DNA of 64,000 nt from JAAZNF01 sp964561025 (GTDB taxonomy: Bacteria; Myxococcota; B64-G9). How positions within the stretch are numbered: position 1 is the first letter of the stretch; every line of letters begins with the position of its first letter. Location: assembly GCA_964561025.1 (NCBI GenBank), contig CAZLNM010000001.1, forward strand, positions 1-64,000, read 5' to 3'. Positions 25,966 to 34,784 of the stretch are shown here, in pieces. Below the pieces are notes generated by a model that saw nothing but the letters and a program-made list of their open reading frames with translations, was not told the DNA's origin and made no database searches. A program made the translations under genes and the position numbers.

Positions 25966-28053
25966 CTACACGCTGAGGCCGGCGGCCTTGCGGCGCGCCA
26001 CCAGCCAGTCCACCAGGATGCGGGTCACGAAGATGGCGGTGAACATGGAGACCACCAACCCGATGGCCAACGTCACCGCGAAGCCCTGCACCGGGCCGGA
26101 GCCGTAGGACATGAGCACGAAGGCGGTGATCAGGGTGGTGAGGTTGGCGTCGAAGATGGTCCAGAAGGCACGGCTGTAGCCGGCCTCCACCGCCGCCCGC
26201 GGGGTCTTGCCCGCGCGTAGTTCCTCGCGGATGCGTTCGTTGATGATCACGTTGGCGTCCACCGCCATGCCCAGGGTGAGCACGATGCCGGCGATGCCCG
26301 GCAGGGTGAGCGTGGCCCCGAAGGCCACCATGCACACCAGGATGAGAGCCGCGTTGAGGATGAGCGCCACGTCGGCGATGAGCCCGAAGACCCCGTAGTA
26401 CACCACCATGAACAGGACCACCAGCAGCGTGCCGATGGCCAGCGCCAGCGAACCCTGGCGCCGGGCGTCCTCGCCCATGGTCGGCCCCACGGTGCGCTCC
26501 TCCAGGATGCGCACCGGCGCCGGCAGGGCCCCGGCCCGCAGCACTGCCGCCAGGTCGTTGGCCTCGGTGAGGGCGGTGTTGTAGTCGCGGGTGGAACCCA
26601 GGGTGATGCGGGCCCGCCCGCCGGCGATGCGCTGCTGGATGACCGGGGCCGAGCTGACCTCGCCCTCCAGCACGATGGCCATGCGCTCGCGCACGTGGGC
26701 CCCGGTGAGTTTCTCGAACATCACCGCCCCGGTGCGGTCGAAGGTCAGCGACACCTCGGGGTGCCCGGTCTCGGGATCCATCTGCACCCGGGCGTCGGTG
26801 ATGTAGTCGCCGGGCATGGCGACCTCGCGGTGCAGGTAGTAGGTGCGGTACTCCACCTCGAGCTGCTGCTCGGTGCGCGAGTAGCCGATCTCGCGATCGT
26901 CGGGCACCTTGCCACGCAGCAGCCGCTCGAACTCGACGTAGTCCGCGGGGAGCGCCGCCGTGGCGGTGGCCGGGGCCGGCTCGGCTTTCTTCTCGTCCGC
27001 GGGCACGGCCGCCGCGCCAGCCGGGGCGGGCGCCGCCTTGGCATCGGCCGGGCTCGCCGCCGCCGCCTCCGTTTTCTTCTCGTCCGGGGGGTTCGCTCCG
27101 GCCGTAGCCGCCACCTCCACCCCGAAGGCCTGCCGGGCCAGCGTCTGGATCTCCCGGCGCTCGCTGTCGGTGACGCCCTCGCGCAAGAGCTCCACGATGC
27201 GCCCGGCGATCTTGGGATCGACGTTCTTGGACTTCAAGAAGGCGTCGATCTCGGAGACGTTGTTGAAGAAGTCGAGCAGGCGGTTCTTGCCCTCGTTGCC
27301 CTTGCCGCGCGACACCAGGAAGAACTCGGTGACGACCTCCTCGTTCGGGCCGGAGTAGTTGTAGCTCTCCATGCGCACGCCCTGCGGCAGCCGGTCCTTG
27401 TAGCGCTTGATGAAGTCGCTCTTGTCGTCGACCACCTTGAACACCAGCTGGGCGGTGCGGCCGAGGAGTTTCTTGGCGCGCTCGGGGTCGAACTCGCCCG
27501 GGAGCTGCACCAGGATGCCCACGTCGCCGTGCGGGGCGATGGTGGGCTGGGCCACGCCGATCTCGTCCACCCGGTTGCGCACCGTCATGCGGCACTGGTC
27601 ACGGGCGTTCTTGCGCAGCTCCTCGACGAACTTCTCGTCGAAGGTCACCCGCAGATTGGCGCCTTCCTCGGAGACCTTCTTCAGGTTGAAGTAGGTGTTC
27701 AGCACGCGCTTCTCGAGCTTCTTGAGGTCGTCTGTGTTTTCGAGCTCGAAGAGCAGGTCGAAGGTCCCCGGCAGGCGGGAGATGCGCTTGAAGGGGATGC
27801 GCTTTTCCTTCAGCGCGTCCTTGAAGTCGTTCGCGTACTGGTCGGCCTTGTCCTCCAGGGCCTTGTCCACCTCCACGCCCAGCACCAGGTGGATGCCGCC
27901 CTGGAGGTCGAGCCCCAGGTTGACCTTGCGCGAGAAGATGTCCTTGTACCAGGCCGGAAGCGACCCCGGCACGAAGCTCGGCAGCAAAAAGGCCACCGAG
28001 AACAACGTGAGCAGCAAAACGAACCCCAGTTTCCAGTACCAGCCTTTATCCAT
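25966..28053 (-). CDS. secD: Protein translocase subunit SecD
   Basis: Partner of SecF in export. The 695 residues start with a membrane segment and the P1 head pattern LGLDLQGGIHLVLGVEVD. The C-terminal six-helix region carries MAVDANVIINERIREELR with the conserved Asp that conducts protons. The large periplasmic region contains an Ala/Pro/Glu/Lys-rich insertion with PPDEKKTE and PADEKKAE, which makes it longer than the usual SecD. It sits in the yajC-secD-secF order, 33 bases after yajC. Confidence 0.96.
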   Translation of the reverse strand: MDKGWYWKLGFVLLLTLFSVAFLLPSFVPGSLPAWYKDIFSRKVNLGLDLQGGIHLVLGVEVDKALEDKADQYANDFKDALKEKRIPFKRISRLPGTFDLLFELENTDDLKKLEKRVLNTYFNLKKVSEEGANLRVTFDEKFVEELRKNARDQCRMTVRNRVDEIGVAQPTIAPHGDVGILVQLPGEFDPERAKKLLGRTAQLVFKVVDDKSDFIKRYKDRLPQGVRMESYNYSGPNEEVVTEFFLVSRGKGNEGKNRLLDFFNNVSEIDAFLKSKNVDPKIAGRIVELLREGVTDSERREIQTLARQAFGVEVAATAGANPPDEKKTEAAAASPADAKAAPAPAGAAAVPADEKKAEPAPATATAALPADYVEFERLLRGKVPDDREIGYSRTEQQLEVEYRTYYLHREVAMPGDYITDARVQMDPETGHPEVSLTFDRTGAVMFEKLTGAHVRERMAIVLEGEVSSAPVIQQRIAGGRARITLGSTRDYNTALTEANDLAAVLRAGALPAPVRILEERTVGPTMGEDARRQGSLALAIGTLLVVLFMVVYYGVFGLIADVALILNAALILVCMVAFGATLTLPGIAGIVLTLGMAVDANVIINERIREELRAGKTPRAAVEAGYSRAFWTIFDANLTTLITAFVLMSYGSGPVQGFAVTLAIGLVVSMFTAIFVTRILVDWLVARRKAAGLSV

Positions 28054-28086
28054 GGTCGATCTCTCCGATGGGGACTGCGAGTGCGC

Positions 28087-28461
28087 TTACTTGCCCTCGG
28101 TGGCGGCTTCCTCGCCCGCCTTCTCCAGGGCGCCGGACTGCAGGCCGGCCACCTGGGCTCGCAACACGCGCAGGTGGACGTTCTTGGCCACCTCCAGGGT
28201 GACCACGTTGTCGTTGAGGTTTACGATGGTGCCGAAGATGCCCGAGGCGGTGATGACCTTGTCGCCCTTCTTGAGCGCCTTCAGCATCTCCTGGAGCTGG
28301 CGCTGCTGCTTCTGCTGGGGGCGAATGATCAAAAAGTAGATGATGACGAACATGAGCAGGATGGGGAACAGCATCCCCATCATGCCCTGGCAGCCGGCGG
28401 CCCCCGGCGCGCCCTGGCCGCCCTGCTCCTGCGCCAGCAATGAAAACAGTATCGAATCCAA
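28087..28461 (-). CDS. yajC: Preprotein translocase accessory protein YajC
   Basis: Small single-span protein associated with SecDF. I choose a TTG start at 28461 because GAGGAGG ends eight bases before it and the product then begins (M)DSILFSLL, like typical YajC. An upstream ATG at 28521 would translate that ribosome site as residues. The 124-residue product has a Gly/Gln-rich segment, one strong membrane helix (LFPILLMFVIIYFLIIRPQQKQQ) and the C-terminal beta part KGDKVITASGIFGTIVNL. It lies between tgt and secD, the classic order. Confidence 0.93.
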   Translation of the reverse strand: MDSILFSLLAQEQGGQGAPGAAGCQGMMGMLFPILLMFVIIYFLIIRPQQKQQRQLQEMLKALKKGDKVITASGIFGTIVNLNDNVVTLEVAKNVHLRVLRAQVAGLQSGALEKAGEEAATEGK

Positions 28462-28580
28462 GGGTGTAGCCTCCTCGCCCGCCGCCGGCACAACCCGGCT
28501 CCGCGGCAGGCTAGCCTCCATAACAAAAACGGCTTGGGAGATCAAACAATTTATGCACTTTTCGAAAAGGTCCCGGGCGG

Positions 28581-29729
28581 CTAGGCCTCGCACCGATTCG
28601 ACCCGGCGGGCTCGAAATTGGAGAGAAACTCCGCGGCGAAGGCGGCCAGGCGGTCTTCGCGAATGGCGCGCCGGATATCGCGCATGAACTCGGCGAAGAA
28701 GTGCAGGTTGTGCAGGGTGTTCAGGCGGTGGCCCAGGATCTCGTTGGAGAGGTACAGGTGGCGCAGGTAGGCGCGGGAGAAACGCCGGCAGGCGGGGCAG
28801 GCGCAGTTCTCCTCGATGGGCCGATCGGCGCGGGCGTGGGCGCTGTTTCGGATCTGGATGCGCCCGCGGCGGGTGAACAGCGAACCGTTGCGCGCGTTGC
28901 GGGTGGGCAGCACGCAGTCGAACATGTCGATGCCCGCGCTCACCGCCATCAGGATGTCGCGCGGCTCGCCCACGCCCATGAGGTAGCGCGGCCGCTCGGC
29001 GGGCATGCGCGGAGCGACGTCGGCGACCACCTCGGCCATGCGCTGCGGCCCCTCCCCTACCGATAGCCCGCCCAGGGCCAGGCCGTCGAAGGGCATCGCG
29101 GCCAGCTCGCCGAGGTGCGCGCGGCGCAGCGGAAGATCCAGGCCGCCCTGCACGATGCCGAACAGCGCTCCGCCGTGCTGGCCGCGGGCCGAAAGGCAGC
29201 GGGCCGCCCAGCGGGTGGTGCGCTGGCAAGAGGCGGCGTGGTAGGCGGCGTCGGCGTCGTGCGGCGGGCACTCGTCGAGCGCCATCATGATGTCGGCCCC
29301 GAGCAGGCGCTGGATCTCGACCGCCCGCTCCGGCGAGAGGAAATGCGCGCTGCCGTCGATGTGGCTGCGGAACTCGACGCCGTCCTCGTGGATGCGCCGG
29401 ATCTTCTGCAGGCTGAAGACCTGGTAGCCGCCGCTGTCGGTGAGGATGGCGCCGTCCCAACCCATGAAGCGGTGCAGGCCTCCGAGCGCGGCCACCAGCT
29501 CGGCGCCCGGGCGCAGCATCAGGTGGTAGGTGTTTCCCAAAACCAGCGAATAACCGAGCGCGCGCACCTCGTCCGGATGGAGGGTCTTCACCGCCCCGGC
29601 CGTCCCCACCGGCATGAAGACCGGCGTTTCCACCGGACCGTGAGGGGTGTGCAGCACCCCGCAGCGGGCAGGGCCGCCGCCGGGGCACGCGGCGATCTCG
29701 AACGAAAGAGCCTTCTCGGGTCCGCTCAC
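28581..29729 (-). CDS. tgt: tRNA-guanine transglycosylase
   Basis: Replaces guanine-34 by preQ1 in tRNAs for Asp, Asn, His and Tyr during queuosine synthesis. The 382-residue protein has the catalytic Asp region ILTDSGGYQVFSL, the second Asp in GIDMFDCVLPTRNARNG, substrate pocket GIVQGG, and the zinc site C-A-C-P-A-C with a following His in RHLYLSNE. The start is GTG, which overlaps the queA stop as GTGA (29726-29729). It forms a queA-tgt pair followed by yajC-secDF. Confidence 0.96.
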   Translation of the reverse strand: MSGPEKALSFEIAACPGGGPARCGVLHTPHGPVETPVFMPVGTAGAVKTLHPDEVRALGYSLVLGNTYHLMLRPGAELVAALGGLHRFMGWDGAILTDSGGYQVFSLQKIRRIHEDGVEFRSHIDGSAHFLSPERAVEIQRLLGADIMMALDECPPHDADAAYHAASCQRTTRWAARCLSARGQHGGALFGIVQGGLDLPLRRAHLGELAAMPFDGLALGGLSVGEGPQRMAEVVADVAPRMPAERPRYLMGVGEPRDILMAVSAGIDMFDCVLPTRNARNGSLFTRRGRIQIRNSAHARADRPIEENCACPACRRFSRAYLRHLYLSNEILGHRLNTLHNLHFFAEFMRDIRRAIREDRLAAFAAEFLSNFEPAGSNRCEA

Positions 29730-30799
29730 GGCGCGGCCCTCCCTGCGATGAACACGGCGTCGCCGTAGGAATAGAAGCGATACCCGAGCCGCACCGCCTC
29801 GGCATAGGCCGCCAGGATCCTCTCCCGCCCGGCGAAGGCGCACACCAGGAGCAACAGGGTGGAGCGCGGCAGGTGGAAGTTGGTGACGAGCGCGTCCACC
29901 GCCGCGAAGCGGTGCCCGGGCCGGATGAAGAGATCGGTCTCGCCCTCCCCGGCCCTCACCTCGCCGTCCCGGGCGGCGCTCTCCAGCGCACGCACCACGG
30001 TGGTCCCCACGGCCACCACCCTCCCGCCGCGGTCGCGGCACGCCCGGATGGCGGCGGCGGTGTCGGCAGGCACCTGGAAGCGCTCGGCCAACATGCGGTG
30101 GCGCTCCACCTCTTCGGTGCGCACAGGCAAGAACGTCCCCGGGCCGACGTGCAGGGTGATGCGGGCCGTCCTCACCCCTTTTCTTTCGATTCGCTCCAGC
30201 AACCGCGGAGTGAAATGCAAACCGGCCGTGGGCGCGGCCACCGCCCCCGCCTGGCGCGCGAACACCGTCTGGTAGCGCTCGCGGTCGACCGAGAAGCGGG
30301 GATCGGCCGGGTCGCGCCGGATGTAGGCCGGGAGCGGCACCTCGCCGCAGCTCTCCAGGTAGTCCGGCCAGGGGCGCGGCAGATCGAGTTCTACCCGGCA
30401 CAGCCCGCCCGCGGTCCGCTCGATGACTCGCAACCGCCCCGTCTGGGGGAGTTCCGCCGCCCCGCCCGCTCGCAGCGGCCGGGCGGCCTGCATCAGGCAG
30501 CGCCAGCGGGAGAGAAAGCGCCCGTTGTGCGCCGTCTCGCTCTCCTCCGGACGGTCGAGCAGGACCTCCAGCGCGCCGCCGCTCGGCTTGCGGCCCCGCA
30601 GCCGCGCCGGGATCACCCGGGTGTCGTTGAGCACCACCAGATCCCGCTCCTCGAGAAACTCCGGCAGGTCCGCGAAGCGCCGGTGCAGGAGCGCGCCATC
30701 GCGGTCGAGGACCATGAGCCGCGACCCGTCGCGCTCGGAGGCCGGCTCCTGCGCGATGCGCTCGGGGGGGAGATCATAGTCAAAGTCGGAAAGGCGCAT
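29726..30799 (-). CDS. queA: S-adenosylmethionine:tRNA ribosyltransferase-isomerase
   Basis: Moves the ribosyl part of SAM to preQ1-tRNA to form epoxyqueuosine. The 357 residues include MRLSDFDYDLPPERIAQEP, VVLNDTRVIPARLRGRK, PTAGLHFTPRLL, LHVGPGTFLPVR and DALVTNFHLPRSTLLLLVCAF, all hallmarks of QueA. The length is typical. The start overlaps the stop of the SpoIID-like gene by one base (TGATG) and its own stop overlaps tgt, so three genes are translationally coupled. Confidence 0.97.
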   Translation of the reverse strand: MRLSDFDYDLPPERIAQEPASERDGSRLMVLDRDGALLHRRFADLPEFLEERDLVVLNDTRVIPARLRGRKPSGGALEVLLDRPEESETAHNGRFLSRWRCLMQAARPLRAGGAAELPQTGRLRVIERTAGGLCRVELDLPRPWPDYLESCGEVPLPAYIRRDPADPRFSVDRERYQTVFARQAGAVAAPTAGLHFTPRLLERIERKGVRTARITLHVGPGTFLPVRTEEVERHRMLAERFQVPADTAAAIRACRDRGGRVVAVGTTVVRALESAARDGEVRAGEGETDLFIRPGHRFAAVDALVTNFHLPRSTLLLLVCAFAGRERILAAYAEAVRLGYRFYSYGDAVFIAGRAAP

Positions 30800-31998
30800 C
30801 AGTACATCTTTCGCAGTTCCGCGCCGGGATAGTAGCGGCGCAGGATCTCGCGGTAGTCCGACCCCTGCTCGGCCATCCCGCGCGCGCCCCACTGGCACAT
30901 GCCCACCCCGTGGCCACGGCCGCGGCCGGCCAGCACCAGCCCCGTCTTCTCCACCTTGATCGAAAAGCGCGCCGCCGGAACCAGCGCCGGGCCGAGCAGC
31001 CGCCGCAGCTCGGCGGGCCGGAGTTCGAGGCGCGCGTCGCCGGCGCGGCACACGAGAGTCCCGGCATCCGTCTCGCAACGCGCGACCTTGCCGCGGATGC
31101 GGCCCGCGCGCACCAGGGCCTTCTCCAGCTCGGCCCGGGCCACATTCCGTTGCCACTCGCCCCCGGGGCAGCCGGCGCAGTACGGGTCGGGGTTCGAGCG
31201 CAGATAGGGGACCTTCTCGCCGAAGACCTCCTCGGCCGATCCCGTCCGGCCGCCGCAGCAGGCCGAGTAGGTGGCCTCGGCGGGAAAGCCCTCGAAGGCC
31301 AGCACCTCTCCGAAGGTCTCTTGCACCGCCTGCCGCACCCGGCCCTCGGCGATGGAGCCGCGCGCGAAGGCCTGGTCCGAGGTCGAGGCCACAAGATCGT
31401 AGGCCTCCTCCTGGCGCTGCAGGCAGCGGCGCAGGGCGAACGAGCGCGCCGCCACCGCCTGGGCCTTGAGCGCCTCGAGTGGCCACCCTCCGCCCATCTC
31501 GGCCTCCACCACCCGGGCCACGTACTCCTCCAGCGGCAGGCGATCCACCAGCCACAGCCCGCCGCGCCCGCCGCGGATCTCCAGCACCCCCAGCGGCCGG
31601 TGCCCGTCCACGACCACGTCTTCGCCGGCGATGCGGATGGCCGGCTGCGGATCGAACACGCCCTTGGCCGCGACGCCCTCCCCCTCCCGGCAAACCACCA
31701 GTCGTTGGCCCGCCGGGGCCAGGGTCTGCTCGCCCTCGTCGTCGAGCACGCGAAGCTCTCGGCCGGTCAGCGTGACGCGGGCGGCACCGGAGGCGAGCAG
31801 CAGGCGGATCTCGTGCTGGGCCGCGGCCGGAGGCGCCGACAGCCACAGGACGGTGATCCAGGAGAGACAAAACGGCAGCCGAACGCACGCGCGACCGCAC
31901 CGCTTGCGTGGGCCGAGCAGCCAGGCGTCAAGGGGCTCGCGTTGGCGTCCGACCGCGCTTGCCCCGGCGGCATCGCGGCCCGACGCATCAGGGAACAA
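30799..31998 (-). CDS. SpoIID/LytB-domain protein
   Basis: A 399-residue envelope protein of the SpoIID family, whose sporulation members are lytic transglycosylases acting on denuded peptidoglycan. A TTG start at 31998 is chosen because AGGAGG precedes it by six bases. A long basic N-terminus leads to one hydrophobic segment (FCLSWITVLWLSAPPAAA). Later come LPLEEYVARVVEAEMGGGWPLEALKAQAVAARSFAL and GRGRGHGVGMCQWGARGMAEQG, the family signatures. It is coupled to queA (TGATG). Non-sporulating deltaproteobacteria carry such genes, but the role there is not settled. Confidence 0.88.
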   Translation of the reverse strand: MFPDASGRDAAGASAVGRQREPLDAWLLGPRKRCGRACVRLPFCLSWITVLWLSAPPAAAQHEIRLLLASGAARVTLTGRELRVLDDEGEQTLAPAGQRLVVCREGEGVAAKGVFDPQPAIRIAGEDVVVDGHRPLGVLEIRGGRGGLWLVDRLPLEEYVARVVEAEMGGGWPLEALKAQAVAARSFALRRCLQRQEEAYDLVASTSDQAFARGSIAEGRVRQAVQETFGEVLAFEGFPAEATYSACCGGRTGSAEEVFGEKVPYLRSNPDPYCAGCPGGEWQRNVARAELEKALVRAGRIRGKVARCETDAGTLVCRAGDARLELRPAELRRLLGPALVPAARFSIKVEKTGLVLAGRGRGHGVGMCQWGARGMAEQGSDYREILRRYYPGAELRKMY

Positions 31999-32040
31999 AG
32001 GGTTCCTCCTGTCAGCGGGTTTTGCCGCGGTCCCGGGAGC

Positions 32041-33147
32041 TACTTCAGGCTGCGGACCAGGGCCTCGATACGCTGGGGGTTGTAGCCCAGCACCAGCTCA
32101 TCACCGATGCGCACCACCGGCACCCCCCGCAGCTCGATGCCCTTTCCCCGGGCGAACTCCACCAGCTCCTGCATGGCGCGCGGGTTGTCCTCGATGTCCT
32201 TCTCCTTGAACTCGACCTTGAGGCTCTTGAGGAGGTCCNNNNNNNNNNCGCGCCTTGGCGCAGTAGCGGCACCAGCGGGTCATGTACAGGACGACCTCCG
32301 AGCGCCGCTCGGGGGGCAGCTCGACCTCGCCCGCCGGGAGCTTGGCGGCCTGGGCCTTGGCCCGCGCCATCATGGCCTCGAGCTCCTTGGTCATGGACAG
32401 CGAGGACTTCAGCTCCTCCTGGTGGCCCTTGGCCTCGTCGAGGAGCTTCCACGCCTCCTGCACCGCGGGCGAGTTCTGCTCCCGGCCGCTGCGCGCGGCC
32501 CGCGTGAGCCACTCCACCGCCACCTCGTACCTTCCCTGCTCTAGCGCCACCTTGCCGCGCAGGAGCTGGTTCTCCTGCTCGGTGCCGTCCACCGCCACGA
32601 GCTGCTCGGCGAGCTCCTCCGCGCCGCCTACCAGCTGCATCTCCGGCGAGAGGTAGTTGCGGATCTGGAAGCGCAGGAGCTCGACGTGGCGCGGGTCGAG
32701 CAGGAGCCCCCGCTCGCAGAACAGCGAGGAGAAGGCGATGTCCTTGAACTTTTCGCGCAGCCGCCGCGCCGCCTCCACGTAGATGCCGAGGAGTTCCTTC
32801 TTCTTGTCGGGGGGCAGGGCCTGCGCCTGGTCAGGCTCGAAGACGCCCAGCAGATCCTCGAAGCGGTTGGCCTCCAGGAGCTTCTTGGCGGTCGCAAACG
32901 ATCCCGAACCCGCGCCCTCGCCGGTGGCCTCGGCGCCGGGGCGGGCCACCGGTTCGGCCGGAGCCTGGGCGGCCGCAGGCGCCGGGGACGGCGCCTTGGA
33001 CGCAGGTTTGGCCGCCGGGGCGGCATCGTCATCGGCCGACTCGTCCAGGGTGTCGGGTTCGGGAGGCGCGTGGGCGCAGGAACTCAATCCGGCACACGCC
33101 AGCAGCGCGAGCAGCCACCACACGTGTTTCAATGCGTTTCCAATCAT
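32041..33147 (-). CDS. Lipoprotein with C-terminal glutaredoxin-like domain (interrupted by assembly gap)
   Basis: Exported lipoprotein (leader ending L-S-S-C) with an Ala/Pro-rich linker, a TPR-like helical middle and a C-terminal glutaredoxin domain with the active site W-C-R-Y-C. Ten N at 32239-32248 break the frame. If they are removed, the frame reads CRYCAKA-R-DLLKSLKVEFKEKDIEDNP and then RGVPVVRIGDELVLGYNPQRI to a TAG at 32041, a complete glutaredoxin fold. The gene is therefore whole and the gap is an artefact. The ATG at 33147 lacks a clear ribosome site. A GTG at 33165 is possible. Confidence 0.75.
32239..32248. other. Assembly gap of 10 N
   Basis: A run of exactly ten N, a placeholder joining two contigs. 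The coding frame across it is restored if the true gap is zero or a multiple of three bases. A zero-length gap gives a perfect glutaredoxin sequence. Confidence 0.98.
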
Positions 33148-33274
33148 GGCCAGAGTGCAGCACACCGCTCCCCGGCTGTCAACAGGAGGGAAGAATTCCG
33201 AGCGGTTGGAAGCCCCCGGTGCCTTCCCGGGAATACTGGATGCCCCCCCGAGGGTGTGCTAAGGTCGGCCGGCC

Positions 33275-33769
33275 ATGCGGAGCCTGGGGTTTGCGACGGT
33301 CCTGCTCTCCCTCATTCCGTGCGCGGCCGGATGCGGCGCCTTCGCCGATGCCGCCAGCGAGCCGGACGCTGGGCCGGGGCTGCACTTCTCGCCGAACGAG
33401 TTCATCCGCCAGGGAGAACGCAAGCAGATCCGCATCGAGATCACCCGCCCGCCGCCTTGGGGAACCAGTCCTCAGGCCATCCTCACCCAGCTCGACTTCG
33501 GCCCCGGGCTGGGGTTCGCGCGGGCGGACTTCTCCGGCGCCGACAACTCGCTGGAGGTGGTGCTGCAGGCCCAGCCGGACGCCGAGATCGATCGGCACAC
33601 GGTGCGGCTCTCGGTGGCCTTGCGACGGCAGACGCACTCGGTGTGGGGGTGGTTCTGGGTGTTCCCCAGCACCTCGCCGCAGGACGGAGGCGACGGCGGC
33701 CCGGACGCCGACGCGGCGCCGGACGCGGGCCCGGACGGCGACACAGGAGGCGACGGACTTGCGGATTGA
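33275..33769 (+). CDS. Small lipoprotein with Asp/Gly-rich C-terminus
   Basis: A 164-residue exported lipoprotein: the hydrophobic leader ends in C-A-A-G-C. About 110 residues of likely beta structure follow (FSPNEFIRQGERKQIRIEI, HTVRLSVALRRQ), resembling an immunoglobulin-like or IPT-type domain, though I cannot assign a family. The last 27 residues are Asp/Gly/Pro/Ala-rich (PDADAAPDAGPDGD), typical of secreted myxobacterial proteins. Its 3' end overlaps the start of the next gene, in which an AGGAGG (33745-33750) sits. It heads a three-gene run that ends with a sigma-54 activator. Confidence 0.65.
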   Translation: MRSLGFATVLLSLIPCAAGCGAFADAASEPDAGPGLHFSPNEFIRQGERKQIRIEITRPPPWGTSPQAILTQLDFGPGLGFARADFSGADNSLEVVLQAQPDAEIDRHTVRLSVALRRQTHSVWGWFWVFPSTSPQDGGDGGPDADAAPDAGPDGDTGGDGLAD

Positions 33770-34784
33770 GAGGCGCATCTTCGGGCTGGTGCTGCTCGGC
33801 CTCGCCGCCGGCCCGGCTCGCGCGGGCGAGGCCTTCCCCGGCCAGGCGGATCTGGCCGCCGGGCTTGCTTGCCTTTCCAACCTGGACAGCGACTGCGCCC
33901 GCTCGCGCCTGGAGCAGGCATTGAGCCGCTTCTCGCCGGAGGCCGATCCGGACTTCATCGCCCACGTGATCGAGGCCCGGCAGCGCCTGGCGGTCCTGGC
34001 GGTGGCCCGGGACGATCTGGCCGAGGCCGAGGCGCAGTTCGTGGCCATCCTGGCCATCGACGACGGCTTCTCCCTGCCGGACGCCGATCCGCCGCCCAAG
34101 GTTCGCTACGTCTTCGAACAGGCCCAGAAGAGGCGCGCGGCCAGGAAAGCCCGCGCCACGCGGCCGCCGCTGACCCCGACCGTGCCGGTGCCCGACGGTG
34201 TCACCGCCGCGACGATACCTGCCGGGGGGAGCGCGGTCCAGACGCAGGCTCCGCCGGCCGTGCCGATCCCGGTCGTCGAAAAGAAGCCCGCATCCCCCGC
34301 GCCCCCCCAGCCCCGGGCGAGGTCCTGGCGGATCCTCGCCGGCGCGGAGGGCGGCGGGGTCTTTCTCTTTGGCCGCGACGCCGAGGCGCTCGCCGCCGGG
34401 CCCGGCGCGTCGCTGTCGCTCGGCTGCGCCCTGCCGTCCGACCTTGAGCTCCGCATCCACCTGGCCTGGGGCCGCCACGAGGCCTCCGCCGGAGACGGCA
34501 CCTTGCAACACCTCTCGGCCGTGGCGGGCGGCGCCTACCTGCCACGGCTCGGCTCCGTGCGGCTGAGGCTCGGCGCAGGAGCGGGGGCGCTGGCCGCCGG
34601 GACCCGCGACCGCTACGACCACTGGGGGGCCTTGCTGCAGGCCGAGACCGGGCTGTCGTGGCCGGCGAGCGGAGCGTTGGCGCTCTCGCTCTCCTTGCGC
34701 CCCTCGCTGTTTCTCACCACAGATGGCGCGTCGTTCTTCTTGTCGGCCTCGGCCGGCCTGGAGTTCTCATGGCCGATACCGTGA
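33759..34784 (+). CDS. Outer-membrane beta-barrel protein with N-terminal helical repeats
   Basis: A 341-residue exported protein. The TTG at 33759 is chosen for AGGAGG eight bases upstream and a following signal peptide (RIFGLVLLGLAAGPARAG). The first third is helical, like two TPR units. A Pro/Ala-rich linker follows, then a C-terminal part of alternating amphipathic strands (AGAEGGGVFLF, LRIHLAWGRHEAS, AETGLSWPASGALALSLSLRPSLF) ending in SWPIP, typical of an outer-membrane barrel. It overlaps both neighbours. The function is unknown. Confidence 0.65.
   Translation: MRIERRIFGLVLLGLAAGPARAGEAFPGQADLAAGLACLSNLDSDCARSRLEQALSRFSPEADPDFIAHVIEARQRLAVLAVARDDLAEAEAQFVAILAIDDGFSLPDADPPPKVRYVFEQAQKRRAARKARATRPPLTPTVPVPDGVTAATIPAGGSAVQTQAPPAVPIPVVEKKPASPAPPQPRARSWRILAGAEGGGVFLFGRDAEALAAGPGASLSLGCALPSDLELRIHLAWGRHEASAGDGTLQHLSAVAGGAYLPRLGSVRLRLGAGAGALAAGTRDRYDHWGALLQAETGLSWPASGALALSLSLRPSLFLTTDGASFFLSASAGLEFSWPIP

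Noticed and set aside
28462..28521. ATG start for yajC 60 bases upstream.
   Set aside because: It would turn the GAGGAGG ribosome site into coding sequence. The TTG start gives the normal YajC N-terminus.
32041..33147. Frameshifted pseudogene at the N gap.
   Set aside because: The shift is caused only by the ten-N placeholder. Both halves are intact and join in frame when the Ns are removed.
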